A stretch of DNA of 64,000 bases from Neptunicoccus cionae (GCF_014643735.1 NZ_BMKA01000003.1:124001-188000); one strand, 5' to 3'; shown: positions 44,396-54,198, counted from the first letter of the stretch. Notes: generated from the sequence alone by a model not told the origin. Numbers and translations are program-made.

Positions 44396-47349
44396 CCGAA
44401 CATCCTTCCAACGACCAGTTTAATGCTGAGAGTTTTTTGCAGGGACATAATGCTGAATATATCGAACAGCTTTATGCGCGGTTTACGAAAGACCCCTCTG
44501 CAGTGGATGCAGCATGGGGCGATTTTTTCCGTTCTATGGATGATCCGGCAAAGGACGTTCAGGCAGAAGCAGCCGGTCCAAGCTGGGCGCGCACAGACTG
44601 GCCCCCCCAGCCAAATGATGACCTGACAGCCGCACTGGATGGTCAATGGGGCGTGGACCCGAGCGCGAACGCCGAGAAGAAAATCACCGAAAAAGCCGCT
44701 GAAAAAGGCGTCGCGATTTCAGAAACGCAGGTGCGTCAGGCTGTGCTGGATTCGGTTCGTGCCTTGATGCTGATCCGCGCCTACCGCATTGTCGGACATC
44801 TGGCAGCGGACCTTGATCCGCTTGATATGCGCAAAACCGGCGACTTGCCGGAACTGAAGCCGGAAAACTACGGTTTCTCTGAGTCCGATATGGACCGGCC
44901 AATCTTTCTGGATAACGTATTGGGTCTGGAAACAGCCACCATGCGCGAGATTCTAGAGATCGTGAAACGCACATATTGTGGCACTTTCGCGCTGCAATAC
45001 ATGCATATTTCCGATGCGGAACAGGCAAGCTGGCTGAAAGAACGGATCGAAGGTTTCGGCAAGGAAATCCACTTCACCAAGGAAGGTCGTAAGGCGATCC
45101 TGCAAAAGATGGTCGAAGCCGAGGGCTTTGAGAAGTTCCTACACGTTAAATACACTGGCACCAAACGCTTTGGTTTGGACGGCGGCGAAAGCCTGATCCC
45201 CGCGATGGAACAGATCATCAAACGGGGCGGCGCGCTCGGCGTTCAGGACATCATCATCGGCATGCCCCACCGTGGCCGTTTGAACGTTTTGTCGAACGTG
45301 ATGCAAAAGCCATTCCGCGCGATCTTTAACGAATTTCAGGGCGGCAGTTTCAAACCCGAAAGTGTTGATGGGTCAGGTGATGTTAAATACCATCTCGGCG
45401 CGTCTTCAGACCGCGAATTCGACGGCAATTCTGTGCACCTGTCCCTGACTGCGAACCCTTCTCACCTTGAAGCGGTCAATCCTGTGGTTCTGGGCAAGGC
45501 CCGTGCTAAACAGGAACAGCTGAATGACGAAGAACGCACCAAGGTGCTGCCAATCCTGCTGCACGGCGATGCGGCCTTTGCTGGACAAGGTGTGGTTGCG
45601 GAATGTTTCGGCCTGTCCGGTCTGAAAGGCCATAAAACCGGTGGGACGATCCATTTGGTCGTAAACAACCAGATCGGCTTTACCACTGCGCCGCATAACT
45701 CGCGCTCCAGCCCTTATTGCACCGATATCGCCCTGATGGTGGAAGCACCGATCTTCCACGTAAACGGCGACGATCCCGAAGCTGTGGTCCATGCGGCGAA
45801 AGTGGCGATCGAATTCCGGCAGAAGTTCCACAAGGATGTGGTGATCGACATCATCTGTTACCGTCGTTTCGGCCACAACGAGGGCGACGAGCCCATGTTC
45901 ACCAACCCCGAAATGTACACCCAGATCAAAAAACACAAAACCACGCTCGCGGTTTATACGCAGCGTCTGGTAAAGGACGGTCTGATCCCCGAGGGCGAAA
46001 TCGAAGACCAGAAAGCCGCGTTTCAGGCCTATCTGAACGAAGAGTTCGAGGCCGGGAAAACATTTAAACCCAACAAGGCCGACTGGCTGGACGGACGCTG
46101 GTCCCATCTTGATAAACGGGGTGAGGAATACCAGCGCGGTGCGACTTCCGTGAACGAGGACTCCTTGCGCAGCGTCGGGGATGCCCTGACCACCCTGCCC
46201 GACGGCTTTAACGTCCACCGCACCGTGGCACGGCTGCTGGAAGCCAAAAAAGAGATGTTCAACTCCGGTAAGAACATCGACTGGGCCACAGCCGAAGCGC
46301 TTGCCTTTGGTACATTGCTGCGCGAAGGGTATCCGGTGCGACTGTCGGGTCAGGATTCCACCCGCGGTACATTCAGTCAGCGTCACTCCGGTATTATCGA
46401 CCAGAAAACCGAAGAGCGCTACCTGCCGCTAAACCACATCGCGGACAAACAGGCGAAATATGAAGTCATCGACTCCATGCTGTCAGAATATGCGGTGCTT
46501 GGGTATGAATACGGCTACACCCTTGCGGAACCCAATGCGCTGACCCTCTGGGAAGCGCAATTCGGGGACTTCGCCAATGGTGCGCAGATCATGTTCGACC
46601 AGTTCATCAGCTCAGGCGAAAGCAAATGGCTGCGGATGTCGGGGCTCGTCTGTTTGCTGCCTCATGGGTATGAAGGCCAAGGGCCAGAGCACTCAAGCGC
46701 GCGTCTGGAACGCTTCCTGACCATGTGTGGCGGGGACAACTGGATCGTGGCGAACTGTACAACGCCTGCGAACTATTTCCACATCCTGCGTCGACAGATG
46801 CACCGGACCTACCGCAAGCCGCTGATCCTGATGACGCCAAAATCCCTGCTGCGCCATAAAATGGCCGTGTCCAAACTGGAAGAAATGGCCGAAGGCTCCA
46901 GCTTCCACCGCGTGCTTTGGGATGATGCGCAATACGGCAATTCCGACACGCAACTGGTGGATGACGCCAAGATCAAGCGGGTGGTTCTGTGTTCCGGCAA
47001 GGTCTACTACGATCTGCTGGAAGAACGCGACAAACGCGGGATTGATGACATCTACCTGCTGCGTCTGGAACAGTTCTACCCGTTCCCCGCCCATTCCATG
47101 GTGACAGAGCTGCAACGTTTTCAGGACGCCGATTTTGTCTGGTGTCAGGAAGAGCCCAAGAACCAAGGGGCTTGGTCCTTTGTAGAACCGAACATCGAAT
47201 GGGTTCTGACCCGTATCGAACACAAAAACACCCGCCCGTCCTATGTGGGCCGTAACGCTTCGGCGTCGCCGGCAACAGGTCTGGCAAGCCAACATAAAGC
47301 AGAACAACAAGCGCTGGTGAATGACGCGCTGACATTAGAGGATAAATAA
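44392..47349 (+). CDS. sucA: 2-oxoglutarate dehydrogenase E1 component
   Basis: This thiamine-diphosphate-dependent E1 subunit decarboxylates 2-oxoglutarate and passes the succinyl group to SucB. The 985-residue protein has the N-terminal segment ([19 protein letters not shown]) used to dock E2. The core contains [30 protein letters not shown] and the ThDP-binding region [11 protein letters not shown]...NNQIGFTT. The C-terminal transketolase half ([28 protein letters not shown]) follows. The start overlaps the preceding stop (ATGA), and sucB begins 2 bp after the stop. Confidence 0.97.
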   Translation: MTEHPSNDQFNAESFLQGHNAEYIEQLYARFTKDPSAVDAAWGDFFRSMDDPAKDVQAEAAGPSWARTDWPPQPNDDLTAALDGQWGVDPSANAEKKITEKAAEKGVAISETQVRQAVLDSVRALMLIRAYRIVGHLAADLDPLDMRKTGDLPELKPENYGFSESDMDRPIFLDNVLGLETATMREILEIVKRTYCGTFALQYMHISDAEQASWLKERIEGFGKEIHFTKEGRKAILQKMVEAEGFEKFLHVKYTGTKRFGLDGGESLIPAMEQIIKRGGALGVQDIIIGMPHRGRLNVLSNVMQKPFRAIFNEFQGGSFKPESVDGSGDVKYHLGASSDREFDGNSVHLSLTANPSHLEAVNPVVLGKARAKQEQLNDEERTKVLPILLHGDAAFAGQGVVAECFGLSGLKGHKTGGTIHLVVNNQIGFTTAPHNSRSSPYCTDIALMVEAPIFHVNGDDPEAVVHAAKVAIEFRQKFHKDVVIDIICYRRFGHNEGDEPMFTNPEMYTQIKKHKTTLAVYTQRLVKDGLIPEGEIEDQKAAFQAYLNEEFEAGKTFKPNKADWLDGRWSHLDKRGEEYQRGATSVNEDSLRSVGDALTTLPDGFNVHRTVARLLEAKKEMFNSGKNIDWATAEALAFGTLLREGYPVRLSGQDSTRGTFSQRHSGIIDQKTEERYLPLNHIADKQAKYEVIDSMLSEYAVLGYEYGYTLAEPNALTLWEAQFGDFANGAQIMFDQFISSGESKWLRMSGLVCLLPHGYEGQGPEHSSARLERFLTMCGGDNWIVANCTTPANYFHILRRQMHRTYRKPLILMTPKSLLRHKMAVSKLEEMAEGSSFHRVLWDDAQYGNSDTQLVDDAKIKRVVLCSGKVYYDLLEERDKRGIDDIYLLRLEQFYPFPAHSMVTELQRFQDADFVWCQEEPKNQGAWSFVEPNIEWVLTRIEHKNTRPSYVGRNASASPATGLASQHKAEQQALVNDALTLEDK

Positions 47350-47351
47350 CC

Positions 47352-48893
47352 ATGGCCGACGTAAGAGTACCAACTTTGGGCGAAAGCGTAACCGAGGCGA
47401 CAATCGCCACATGGTTTAAACAGCCCGGTGACAGCGTTGCAGTAGACGAAATGCTGTGCGAACTGGAAACGGATAAAGTCACCGTCGAAGTCCCTTCCCC
47501 AGTGGCAGGCACTTTGGGGGAGATCGTCGCTGCAGAGGGCGAAACTGTTGGCGTTGATGCGTTGCTGGCCGTGATCAGCGAAGGCGGCGAAGCGACTGCC
47601 GCTCCGGCCAAGAAAGACGCGCCAGCGGAAGCAAAAGCAGACGCAAAACCGGCTGACAATACGGCCAAACCGGCTGAAGGTGGGGAAGATGTGCCTGTGA
47701 TGGTTCCTGCCCTCGGTGAAAGCGTCACAGAAGCCACTGTAGCCACATGGTTCAAGGCTGAAGGCGACGAAGTGGCTATGGATGAAATGCTGTGCGAATT
47801 GGAAACAGACAAAGTTTCTGTCGAGGTTCCTGCACCGGCTGCCGGAATCCTGACCAAGGTTTATGCCAACGACGGTGAGACCGTGGAAGCAGGCGCCAAA
47901 CTTGCCCTTATTTCTGCCGGTGCTGGCAATGGTGCAGCGAAGTCCGACACACAAGCGGTTGCCGCAACAGCCGATCCTAAAATCACCAGCGACGGCATGA
48001 AAAACGCGCCTTCCGCGGAAAAACTGATGGCTGAAAAAGGTCTGACAGCGGATCAGATCACAGGCACAGGCCGTGACGGGCGGATCATGAAAGAGGACGT
48101 GCTTAAGGCCGAAGCCTCTGGCGGTGCGTCCAAACCGGCGGCTGCTACACCTCCACGCGCGGCAGCTTCGGCGCCGGTAGCGGCGGATCAGGCCGGGCGT
48201 GAAGAGCGGGTGAAGATGACCCGTCTGCGCCAGACCATCGCGCGTCGCTTGAAAGACAGCCAGAACACCGCCGCCATGCTGACCACCTACAATGAGGTGG
48301 ACATGACCGAGGTGATGGCCCTGCGCAATGAATACAAAGACCTGTTCCTAAAGAAACACGGCGTAAAGCTCGGCTTTATGTCCTTCTTCACCAAGGCTTG
48401 TAACCACGCGCTGAAAGAAGTGCCCGAGGTGAACGCCGAAATCGACGGCACCGAAATTGTTTACAAAAACTACGTGAACATGGGGATTGCCGCAGGCACG
48501 CCGACAGGTCTGGTGGTTCCGGTGGTCAAAGACGCAGACAGCATGTCCTTTGCCGCGATCGAAAAGGAAATCGCACGTTTGGGTGGTCTCGCCCGTGACG
48601 GAAAACTGTCTATGGCAGATATGCAGGGCGGCAGCTTTACCATCTCTAACGGTGGGGTTTACGGCTCGCTTATGTCCTCGCCCATTTTGAACCCGCCACA
48701 ATCGGGTATTCTGGGGATGCACAAGATTCAGGACCGTCCGATGGCAATCAACGGCGAAGTTGTTATCCGTCCGATGATGTATCTGGCCCTGTCCTACGAT
48801 CACCGCATCGTGGATGGCAAAGGCGCTGTGACCTTCCTTGTACGGGTCAAAGAAGCACTGGAAGATCCCCGCCGCCTGCTTATGGATTTGTGA
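47352..48893 (+). CDS. sucB: 2-oxoglutarate dehydrogenase E2 (dihydrolipoyl succinyltransferase), two lipoyl domains
   Basis: This is the core subunit of the 2-oxoglutarate dehydrogenase complex. The 513-residue protein has two N-terminal lipoyl domains with lipoylation sites K42 and K154 (each in ELETDKV), joined by an Ala/Lys/Pro-rich linker. A peripheral subunit-binding domain ([32 protein letters not shown]) and a C-terminal acyltransferase domain with [14 protein letters not shown] follow. Many E2s of this type have only one lipoyl domain, so the duplication is notable, although it may be common in this family. It begins 2 bp after sucA. Confidence 0.96.
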   Translation: MADVRVPTLGESVTEATIATWFKQPGDSVAVDEMLCELETDKVTVEVPSPVAGTLGEIVAAEGETVGVDALLAVISEGGEATAAPAKKDAPAEAKADAKPADNTAKPAEGGEDVPVMVPALGESVTEATVATWFKAEGDEVAMDEMLCELETDKVSVEVPAPAAGILTKVYANDGETVEAGAKLALISAGAGNGAAKSDTQAVAATADPKITSDGMKNAPSAEKLMAEKGLTADQITGTGRDGRIMKEDVLKAEASGGASKPAAATPPRAAASAPVAADQAGREERVKMTRLRQTIARRLKDSQNTAAMLTTYNEVDMTEVMALRNEYKDLFLKKHGVKLGFMSFFTKACNHALKEVPEVNAEIDGTEIVYKNYVNMGIAAGTPTGLVVPVVKDADSMSFAAIEKEIARLGGLARDGKLSMADMQGGSFTISNGGVYGSLMSSPILNPPQSGILGMHKIQDRPMAINGEVVIRPMMYLALSYDHRIVDGKGAVTFLVRVKEALEDPRRLLMDL

Positions 48894-48905
48894 TTGCGAT
48901 AGGTT

Positions 48906-48948
48906 AATCCCCGCCCTACCGTGAAAGGTAGGGTGGGGTTTGCCCACC
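48906..48948. repeat. Palindromic element downstream of sucB with alternative stems
   Basis: Stem A pairs CCCCGCCCTACC with GGTAGGGTGGGG (48909-48938, one G-T pair). Stem B pairs GGTGGG with CCCACC (48932-48948) and would break stem A. The sequence is related to the sucC-sucD palindrome. It lies between sucB and the first MAPEG gene, where it could affect transcript processing or read-through. Confidence 0.6.
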
Positions 48949-48974
48949 GCAAAACCAGCCAAAGGAGAATACCC

Positions 48975-49361
48975 ATGACCTCCGAACTATCCATTCTTGC
49001 CCTCTATGGCCTGCTCGTCATCCTGACGATTGTTGTGCAGGCGTCTTTCGGTGCGGCGCAACTGGGCCTGCCCTATCTGGCGACCGCCCGTGATGAGGGG
49101 CGGGAACTGTCCGGCATGGGTGCGCGCGTTGAACGCAGTCTGAACAATTCGGTCGTCGCACTGGCCCTGTTTGCCCCTGCGGTGCTGATACTGGCCGTAA
49201 GCGGCGCAACCACAGCCAGCACCCTGCTGGCCGCACAGGTGTTTCTGATCGCGCGTATTCTTTATGCGCCAATTTACTGGTTTGGCATTCCTTGGGTACG
49301 GACCTTGGTTTGGGCTATCGGGTTTCTATCAACCATCTACCTTTATCTTGCGGCGCTCTGA
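48975..49361 (+). CDS. MAPEG family membrane protein, copy 1
   Basis: This four-span membrane protein of 128 residues belongs to the MAPEG group (glutathione transferase/leukotriene synthase-like). The ALYGLLVILTIVVQA first helix and the GARVERSLNNSVVALALFAPAV segment are typical. Bacterial MAPEG functions are mostly unknown. AAGGAG lies before the ATG at 48975; the longer frame from 48921 overlaps the palindrome. A second MAPEG gene follows, and both lie between sucB and lpdA in the same orientation. Confidence 0.85.
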   Translation: MTSELSILALYGLLVILTIVVQASFGAAQLGLPYLATARDEGRELSGMGARVERSLNNSVVALALFAPAVLILAVSGATTASTLLAAQVFLIARILYAPIYWFGIPWVRTLVWAIGFLSTIYLYLAAL

Positions 49362-49391
49362 GCTAGCTAAGACCGTGAGTACTTTTAAATC

Positions 49392-49430
49392 GCAACCCCG
49401 ACGCAAAACGCGAAAAATTGTCGGGGTTGC
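49392..49430. repeat. Inverted repeat between the two MAPEG genes
   Basis: Perfect 11-bp arms GCAACCCCGAC and GTCGGGGTTGC are separated by 17 bp. There is no T-run after it. It could shape mRNA processing within the operon or act as a protein-binding site. Confidence 0.55.
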
Positions 49431-49463
49431 AGCCTTCCGCCGAACTGAACCGGACAGAGTTTT

Positions 49464-49874
49464 ATGACCACAGAGATCACAGTCCTGACCTATGCGGCCC
49501 TGCTGCAAGTGGTGCAATTCGCACTGATGTCGATTACGGCCAATCTGGATGTGGGACCGGGGAAGACCATGTCTGCCCGTGACCCTTCCCGACTGGGAAA
49601 ACCGGTACAAGAACTGTTGTCGGAAAAGCCGGGCCGTCTGTTCCGCGCCTTCAACAATCACTTTGAAGGCCTGATCCTGTTCACAATCGCCGTCGTGGTG
49701 GTGACACTGGGCGAGCAATCCACAGGCTTTACCGCAATTTGCGCTTGGGTCTACCTCGGCGCACGTGTTCTTTACATTCCGGCCTATTACTATGGCCTCG
49801 CGCCCGGCCGTTCGATCATCTGGTTTGTCGGCTTCCTTGCCACGGTCTTCATGCTGCTGGCCACATTGGTATGA
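49464..49874 (+). CDS. MAPEG family membrane protein, copy 2
   Basis: This 136-residue protein has four hydrophobic segments and the MAPEG-like core GRLFRAFNNHFEGLILFTIAVVVVTL, in which the arginine and asparagine-rich turn corresponds to the glutathione-binding area of the family. It is only distantly similar to the neighbouring copy, so the pair is not a recent duplication. The stop overlaps the next gene's start (ATGA). Function is unknown. Confidence 0.85.
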   Translation: MTTEITVLTYAALLQVVQFALMSITANLDVGPGKTMSARDPSRLGKPVQELLSEKPGRLFRAFNNHFEGLILFTIAVVVVTLGEQSTGFTAICAWVYLGARVLYIPAYYYGLAPGRSIIWFVGFLATVFMLLATLV

Positions 49875-50524
49875 TTGCGCTCGATCATATTGCGCTGGCG
49901 GCGGCTACCCTTTCCGAAGGCGTTGACTATGTGAAAACCCGAAGCGGCGTGACTGTGCCGTTCGGCGGTGCCCATCCGGGGCGTGGGACCCATAACGCGC
50001 TGACCGCCACTGGCGGAGGCAGCTATCTGGAGATCATCGCCCCCGATCCCGAACAGGATGAACCGCAAACCCCGCGCCTGTTTGATCTTGATGCAACAAC
50101 CACAAAGGCCGCGCTGATGGGTGGGCCACGTATCCAGACCTATCTGCTGCGCACGGATGACATCGAACGGGACATGGCGATCTTTCGTGAACACGATTTT
50201 GATCTCGGCCAATCCGTCACCGCAGCGCGCGGCGATTTGCGCTGGCAGATTGCCTTGCGCGGTGATGCCAAGCTGAACGCCCAAGGGGTGGTTCCGGTGC
50301 TGTTGCAATGGCCGGACGGCCCCCACGTGAGCGAAAGCATGGACAATCAGGGCCTTAGCCTGCAGCGTCTGGATATACACACCCCACTGGCGGATGAGTT
50401 GACCGCGCTTTACCGCGCCCTTGGCCTTGTGGACGACCGTATTTCAGTGACCCCCGCAGCACATCCTGCGATCACTGCGACCTATCAAACACCCGACGGC
50501 AAACTGGCTGTATTGGGCGACTGA
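49871..50524 (+). CDS. VOC/glyoxalase-like domain protein
   Basis: This 217-residue soluble protein starts with MIALDHIALAAATL, a typical first strand of the vicinal oxygen chelate fold. It continues with HPGRGTHNALTATGGGSYLEIIAPDP, like the glyoxalase-like PF13468 group. Such proteins bind a metal and act on small molecules, but the substrate is unknown. The ATG at 49871 lies within the upstream MAPEG stop (ATGA). The longer reading frame from 49739 runs over that gene and is rejected. lpdA follows 20 bp downstream. Confidence 0.82.
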   Translation: MIALDHIALAAATLSEGVDYVKTRSGVTVPFGGAHPGRGTHNALTATGGGSYLEIIAPDPEQDEPQTPRLFDLDATTTKAALMGGPRIQTYLLRTDDIERDMAIFREHDFDLGQSVTAARGDLRWQIALRGDAKLNAQGVVPVLLQWPDGPHVSESMDNQGLSLQRLDIHTPLADELTALYRALGLVDDRISVTPAAHPAITATYQTPDGKLAVLGD

Positions 50525-50544
50525 CATTTTAAAGGAGACCTATC

Positions 50545-51933
50545 ATGGCAGACTATGACGTAATCATCATCGGTGGTGGCCCGGGCGGCTATGTCTGTGC
50601 GATCCGCTGTGCGCAATTGGGACTGAAAACAGCCTGTGTTGAAGGCCGTGGCGCCCTTGGCGGCACTTGCCTGAACGTGGGTTGTATCCCGTCCAAAGCC
50701 CTGCTGCACGCGTCGCACATGCTGCACGAGGCAGAGCATAACTTTGCTAAAATGGGTCTGAAAGGCAAAAGCCCCTCTGTGGATTTCAAACAGATGCTGG
50801 CCTATAAAGACGAAACCATCACACAGAATACCAGCGGCATTGAGTTCCTGTTCAAAAAGAACAAAGTGGACTGGCTGCGCGGTTGGGGCAAGATCTCTGG
50901 CAAGGGCGAGGTTTCTGTGGATGGCGAAGTTCACAAAGCGAAGAATATCGTCATCGCGACAGGCTCCGAACCATCGAGCCTGAAAGGTGTCGAGGTGGAC
51001 GAAAAAGTCGTCGTGAGCTCCACCGGTGCTTTGGAACTGCCTAAAGTGCCAAAAACCATGGCCGTGATCGGTGCCGGTGTGATCGGGCTGGAACTCGGGT
51101 CCGTCTATTCCCGTCTTGGCACGGAAGTGACCGTGATTGAATACCTCGACCACATCACGCCCGGCATGGACAAGGAAACCGGCAAGGCGCTGCAACGCAC
51201 GTTGAAAAAGCAGGGTCTGAAGTTTGTTCTGAACGCGGCTGTGCAAAGCGTTGAGGCCTCCAAAACCAAAGCCAAACTGACCTATGAAACCCGCAAAAAA
51301 GGCGAATCCGTCACCATTGATGCGGATGTCGTTCTGGTCGCCACAGGGCGCAAACCTTACGTTGACGGTTTGGGTTTCACCGAACTTGGCGGCGAAATGA
51401 CAGAGCGCGGCCAGATCAAAACCAACGGCACATGGGGCACCACCATTGAAGGTGTATATGCCATCGGTGACGTTATCGAAGGCCCGATGCTGGCCCATAA
51501 AGCAGAAGACGAAGGCATGGCCGTAGCTGAACAAATCGCAGGCAAACATGGCCATGTGAACTACGGCGTTATTCCTGGCGTGATCTACACAACCCCCGAA
51601 GTGGCTTCTGTTGGCAAAACCGAAGAGCAACTGAAAGAGGAAGGCGTGGCCTATAAGGTTGGCAAATTCCCCTTCATGGGAAACGCCCGCGCCAAAGCGG
51701 TGCATCAGGGCGATGGTTTTGTGAAACTGCTGGTGGATAAAGAAACAGACCGGATCTTGGGCTGTCACCTGATTGGGCCATCTGCTGGTGATCTGATCCA
51801 CGAAATCTGTGTGGCAATGGAATTCGGTGCTTCGGCACAAGATGTGGCGCTGACCTGCCATGCCCACCCGACCTTCTCTGAAGCGGTGCGCGAAGCCGCA
51901 CTTGCCTGTGGTGACGGCGCAATCCATGCGTAA
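50545..51933 (+). CDS. lpdA: Dihydrolipoyl dehydrogenase (E3)
   Basis: This FAD enzyme re-oxidises the dihydrolipoyl groups of SucB and passes electrons to NAD+. The 462-residue protein has the N-terminal FAD motif [14 protein letters not shown], the redox disulfide in [19 protein letters not shown], a second dinucleotide motif [19 protein letters not shown] and the C-terminal [14 protein letters not shown] with the catalytic His-Glu pair. AAGGAG precedes the ATG. It completes the 2-oxoglutarate dehydrogenase set encoded in this operon. Confidence 0.96.
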   Translation: MADYDVIIIGGGPGGYVCAIRCAQLGLKTACVEGRGALGGTCLNVGCIPSKALLHASHMLHEAEHNFAKMGLKGKSPSVDFKQMLAYKDETITQNTSGIEFLFKKNKVDWLRGWGKISGKGEVSVDGEVHKAKNIVIATGSEPSSLKGVEVDEKVVVSSTGALELPKVPKTMAVIGAGVIGLELGSVYSRLGTEVTVIEYLDHITPGMDKETGKALQRTLKKQGLKFVLNAAVQSVEASKTKAKLTYETRKKGESVTIDADVVLVATGRKPYVDGLGFTELGGEMTERGQIKTNGTWGTTIEGVYAIGDVIEGPMLAHKAEDEGMAVAEQIAGKHGHVNYGVIPGVIYTTPEVASVGKTEEQLKEEGVAYKVGKFPFMGNARAKAVHQGDGFVKLLVDKETDRILGCHLIGPSAGDLIHEICVAMEFGASAQDVALTCHAHPTFSEAVREAALACGDGAIHA

Positions 51934-51939
51934 CGCCTA

Positions 51940-52668
51940 GTGGAACTCGCTCTTTTAGCCGCCGGCGCGCTCGCTGGCGGCTTTGTGAATGGACTGACAG
52001 GATTCGGCTTTGCCTTGATGTCTGCCGGATTTTGGCTGATCGTGCTTCCCCCGACAACGGTTGTGCCGCTGATGGCCGCCTGCATGACCTGTGGTCAATT
52101 GCTGACCATGCCGCGTATCTGGCGGATGATAGAGGTGAAACGCGCCCTCCCTTTAACACTGGGTGGGTTGATCGGTGTGCCCTTCGGGATCGCCCTGTTG
52201 CCCCATGTGCCACTGCCCCAGTTCAAAGCGGGGGTGGCCCTGCTGATTTGTCTCAACCTGCTGTTCGTTCTGGTCCTGCAAAACCGCCTATCCCTGCCCC
52301 GCAGCGCAGAGCGGTTTCATTTCCCAATTGGTATTCTGTCCGGTGTGTTTGGAGGGATTTCCGCGCTATCCGGCGTCGTCACAACCATTTGGGCCGGATT
52401 GTTCGGCTGGACCAAACAAGAAAAACGCGGGGTATTTCAGGCGTTTAACCTGTCGATGGGGTTGTTCTCGCTCAGTCTGTTTGCCTATTGGGGATACCTC
52501 GACAAACAGTTTTTTTACACAGCCCTGTTTGTCATCCCACTGACTATGCTTGCCGCGACAATCGGTCTGCGGGTGTTTGAGCGGATGGGCAATGCAGGCT
52601 TCACCAAGCTTATAAATCTGCTGCTCGGCCTGTCGGCACTGAACCTGTTGGTATCGGTGTTTTTCTGA
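51940..52668 (+). CDS. TauE/SafE family permease, copy 2
   Basis: This 242-residue membrane protein with about seven to eight hydrophobic segments shows the family repeat motifs GGFVNGLTGFGFALMSAG near the N-terminus and GVFGGISALSGVVTTIWAG in the middle. It starts with GTG 6 bp after the lpdA stop, so it is probably the last gene of the suc operon. The transported anion is unknown. It converges with the GntR gene, only 4 bp apart. Confidence 0.85.
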   Translation: MELALLAAGALAGGFVNGLTGFGFALMSAGFWLIVLPPTTVVPLMAACMTCGQLLTMPRIWRMIEVKRALPLTLGGLIGVPFGIALLPHVPLPQFKAGVALLICLNLLFVLVLQNRLSLPRSAERFHFPIGILSGVFGGISALSGVVTTIWAGLFGWTKQEKRGVFQAFNLSMGLFSLSLFAYWGYLDKQFFYTALFVIPLTMLAATIGLRVFERMGNAGFTKLINLLLGLSALNLLVSVFF

Positions 52669-52672
52669 ACGC

Positions 52673-53323
52673 CTAACTGCCGAGCATTCGCAAGCCTTGG
52701 GTCACATCAGCCCGAATAGCCAGCTTAAGCCCCGGTTCATCCCCCGCCCGCAAAGCCGCAATCGCGGTACGGTGGTTTCCGGCGGCATTGGGCCTCTGCA
52801 AGCGGGCGTAAAGCGCGCTCATGGTCGGGCCAAGCTGCAACCAGACCGTTTCCACCATCGCCAGCATCGCCGGAGCCTGCGCACGCAGATAAAGCGTGCG
52901 GTGAAACTCCAGATTGCTGCGAATATACCCCACGGCATCCTTTTTTACGATCATCTGTTCAATGGTCGTGTTGATGTTCTGCAAACGCTCGATCAGTGCC
53001 AGATGCGCCCGCGGTTGGGCCCGCGCGGCAAGTTCCGGTTCCAGCAGCGCCCGGATAGAAGCCAGTTCTTCGATCCGTTCGGTGCTAAGCTGGGGGGCAG
53101 ACACACGGCCGGTTTTAGACAGGGACAACGCACCTTCCGCTGTCAGGCGGCGCACCGCCTCGCGTGCGGGTGTCATTGACACGCCGTAGGTTTCAGCAAT
53201 GCCCCGTATGGTAAGCGCCTGCCCCGGAGTGATCTCTCCGTGCATGATTTCAGAACGCAGCGCGCGGAAAACCCGCTCGTGGGTCGGGGTGGTGGTTTCT
53301 GCGGGGCGGTCTGGTTTTGTCAT
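52673..53323 (-). CDS. GntR family (FCD-type) transcriptional regulator
   Basis: This regulator has 216 residues: an N-terminal winged helix-turn-helix (about 12-78, with ITPGQALTIRGIAETYGVSMTPAREAVRRLTAEGAL) and an all-helical FCD ligand-binding domain (about 85-212). FCD regulators usually bind palindromes of the form GT-n-AC and respond to organic acids or sugar acids. A TGTGATCACA palindrome sits 7 bp upstream of its start codon, and a 14-bp tandem repeat farther up. The same palindrome occurs twice upstream of sucC, so it may control itself and the suc operon; this is inference. Confidence 0.9.
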   Translation of the reverse strand: MTKPDRPAETTTPTHERVFRALRSEIMHGEITPGQALTIRGIAETYGVSMTPAREAVRRLTAEGALSLSKTGRVSAPQLSTERIEELASIRALLEPELAARAQPRAHLALIERLQNINTTIEQMIVKKDAVGYIRSNLEFHRTLYLRAQAPAMLAMVETVWLQLGPTMSALYARLQRPNAAGNHRTAIAALRAGDEPGLKLAIRADVTQGLRMLGS

Positions 53324-53330
53324 GGCTTTT

Positions 53331-53340
53331 TGTGATCACA
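53331..53340. promoter_or_regulatory. Palindrome TGTGATCACA in front of the GntR gene
   Basis: This perfect 10-bp palindrome occupies the place where the Shine-Dalgarno sequence of the GntR gene would be. It matches the two sites upstream of sucC. A weaker relative (TCTGATCACC) lies at 53377-53386. It is the likely binding site of the encoded regulator for autoregulation. Confidence 0.6.
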
Positions 53341-53389
53341 CTGACTGTCTTTGTCAATGACAGAGACCCGATGTTTCTGATCACCCTGC

Positions 53390-53473
53390 AAATATGAAGC
53401 GTCATAAATGAAGCGTCTTGTATCACGCGTCATATATGAAGCTTCTTAAATGAAGCGTCATATATGCAGTGTC
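53390..53473. repeat. 14-bp tandem repeat, six copies
   Basis: Six head-to-tail units start at 53390, 53404, 53418, 53432, 53446 and 53460. The consensus is ATAWATGAAGCGTC; copies 2, 4 and 5 are near-perfect and copy 3 is the most diverged. A further degenerate unit follows. The period is not a multiple of three and the array lies between the stop of the metallopeptidase gene and the start of the GntR gene, so it is non-coding. Confidence 0.85.
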
Positions 53474-53511
53474 ATAAAAAGAAACGAACCACGAAAACCG
53501 CCCAGAAATCC

Positions 53512-54198
53512 TCACAGAACAACGCGGTGTAACTGCGCTCCGTGGTCTCGCAACCATTGCCTTTGCGCCTGATAGTCCGGATAGACCGCCGCGACATTGG
53601 CCCAATAGGCTGCGGAATGGTTCATCTCCAGCAGGTGACACACCTCATGTGCTGCGACATAGTCCTGCACCGCGCGGGGCGCCATAACCAGCCGCCATGA
53701 ATACATTAAATTGCCATCACTGGTGCAGGAGCCCCAACGGGACCGCGTATCCCGCAGGGTAATCCGTGAAACTTTCCGCCCCACCTGTGCTGCATAGCGC
53801 TCCGATGCATCAGACAGCCGGTCCCGCGCCATCGTCTTAAGATAGGCACGCAACTTGCCGGCCAACTGCTCTGGTGTTCCTGGAACTGCCAATCCCTCAG
53901 CATTAAACACCACACGACGTCCCTGCCCTTGCAACAGCAAAACCGGCGCACCGTCGATCAGAATCGTTCCGCCAAACACCGGCACAATCCGGTCGGGCTG
54001 CTTGTCGAGATGCTTGCGCATCCAGCCTTCCTGCGCGGTTGCAAACGCCAGCGCATCACGTTTCGCCGCGCGTTTTGGCATGGTCAGGCTCACCGTGCCG
54101 TCCACATTGGAAATCCGCAGCGAAAACCGCCTCGCCCGCGCGGATTTCTTCAACACTACAGCAATGGGCGGCGCCCCGATTTCAAAACTCTCTGACAT
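53512..54198 (-). CDS. YgjP-like M48 metallopeptidase (SprT/DUF45 group)
   Basis: This 228-residue cytoplasmic protein has the zinc motif HExxH in AHEVCHLLEMNHSAAYW near the C-terminus and the upstream RWGSCTSDGNLMYSWRLVMAP segment, both characteristic of the YgjP/DUF45 family. The native substrate is unknown. The open frame runs to 54753 over the opposite-strand TIGR02300 gene, but homology supports an ATG at 54198 (or 54204), with AAGGA just upstream. It diverges from the TIGR02300 gene over about 155 bp. Confidence 0.85.
   Translation of the reverse strand: MSESFEIGAPPIAVVLKKSARARRFSLRISNVDGTVSLTMPKRAAKRDALAFATAQEGWMRKHLDKQPDRIVPVFGGTILIDGAPVLLLQGQGRRVVFNAEGLAVPGTPEQLAGKLRAYLKTMARDRLSDASERYAAQVGRKVSRITLRDTRSRWGSCTSDGNLMYSWRLVMAPRAVQDYVAAHEVCHLLEMNHSAAYWANVAAVYPDYQAQRQWLRDHGAQLHRVVL

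Noticed and set aside
50485-51927. Long minus-strand frame (480 codons) opposite lpdA
   Set aside because: It is antisense to an intact dihydrolipoyl dehydrogenase and has no recognisable domains.
53390-53473. CRISPR array
   Set aside because: Units are only 14 bp, contiguous without spacers, and no cas genes are present. It is a tandem repeat.
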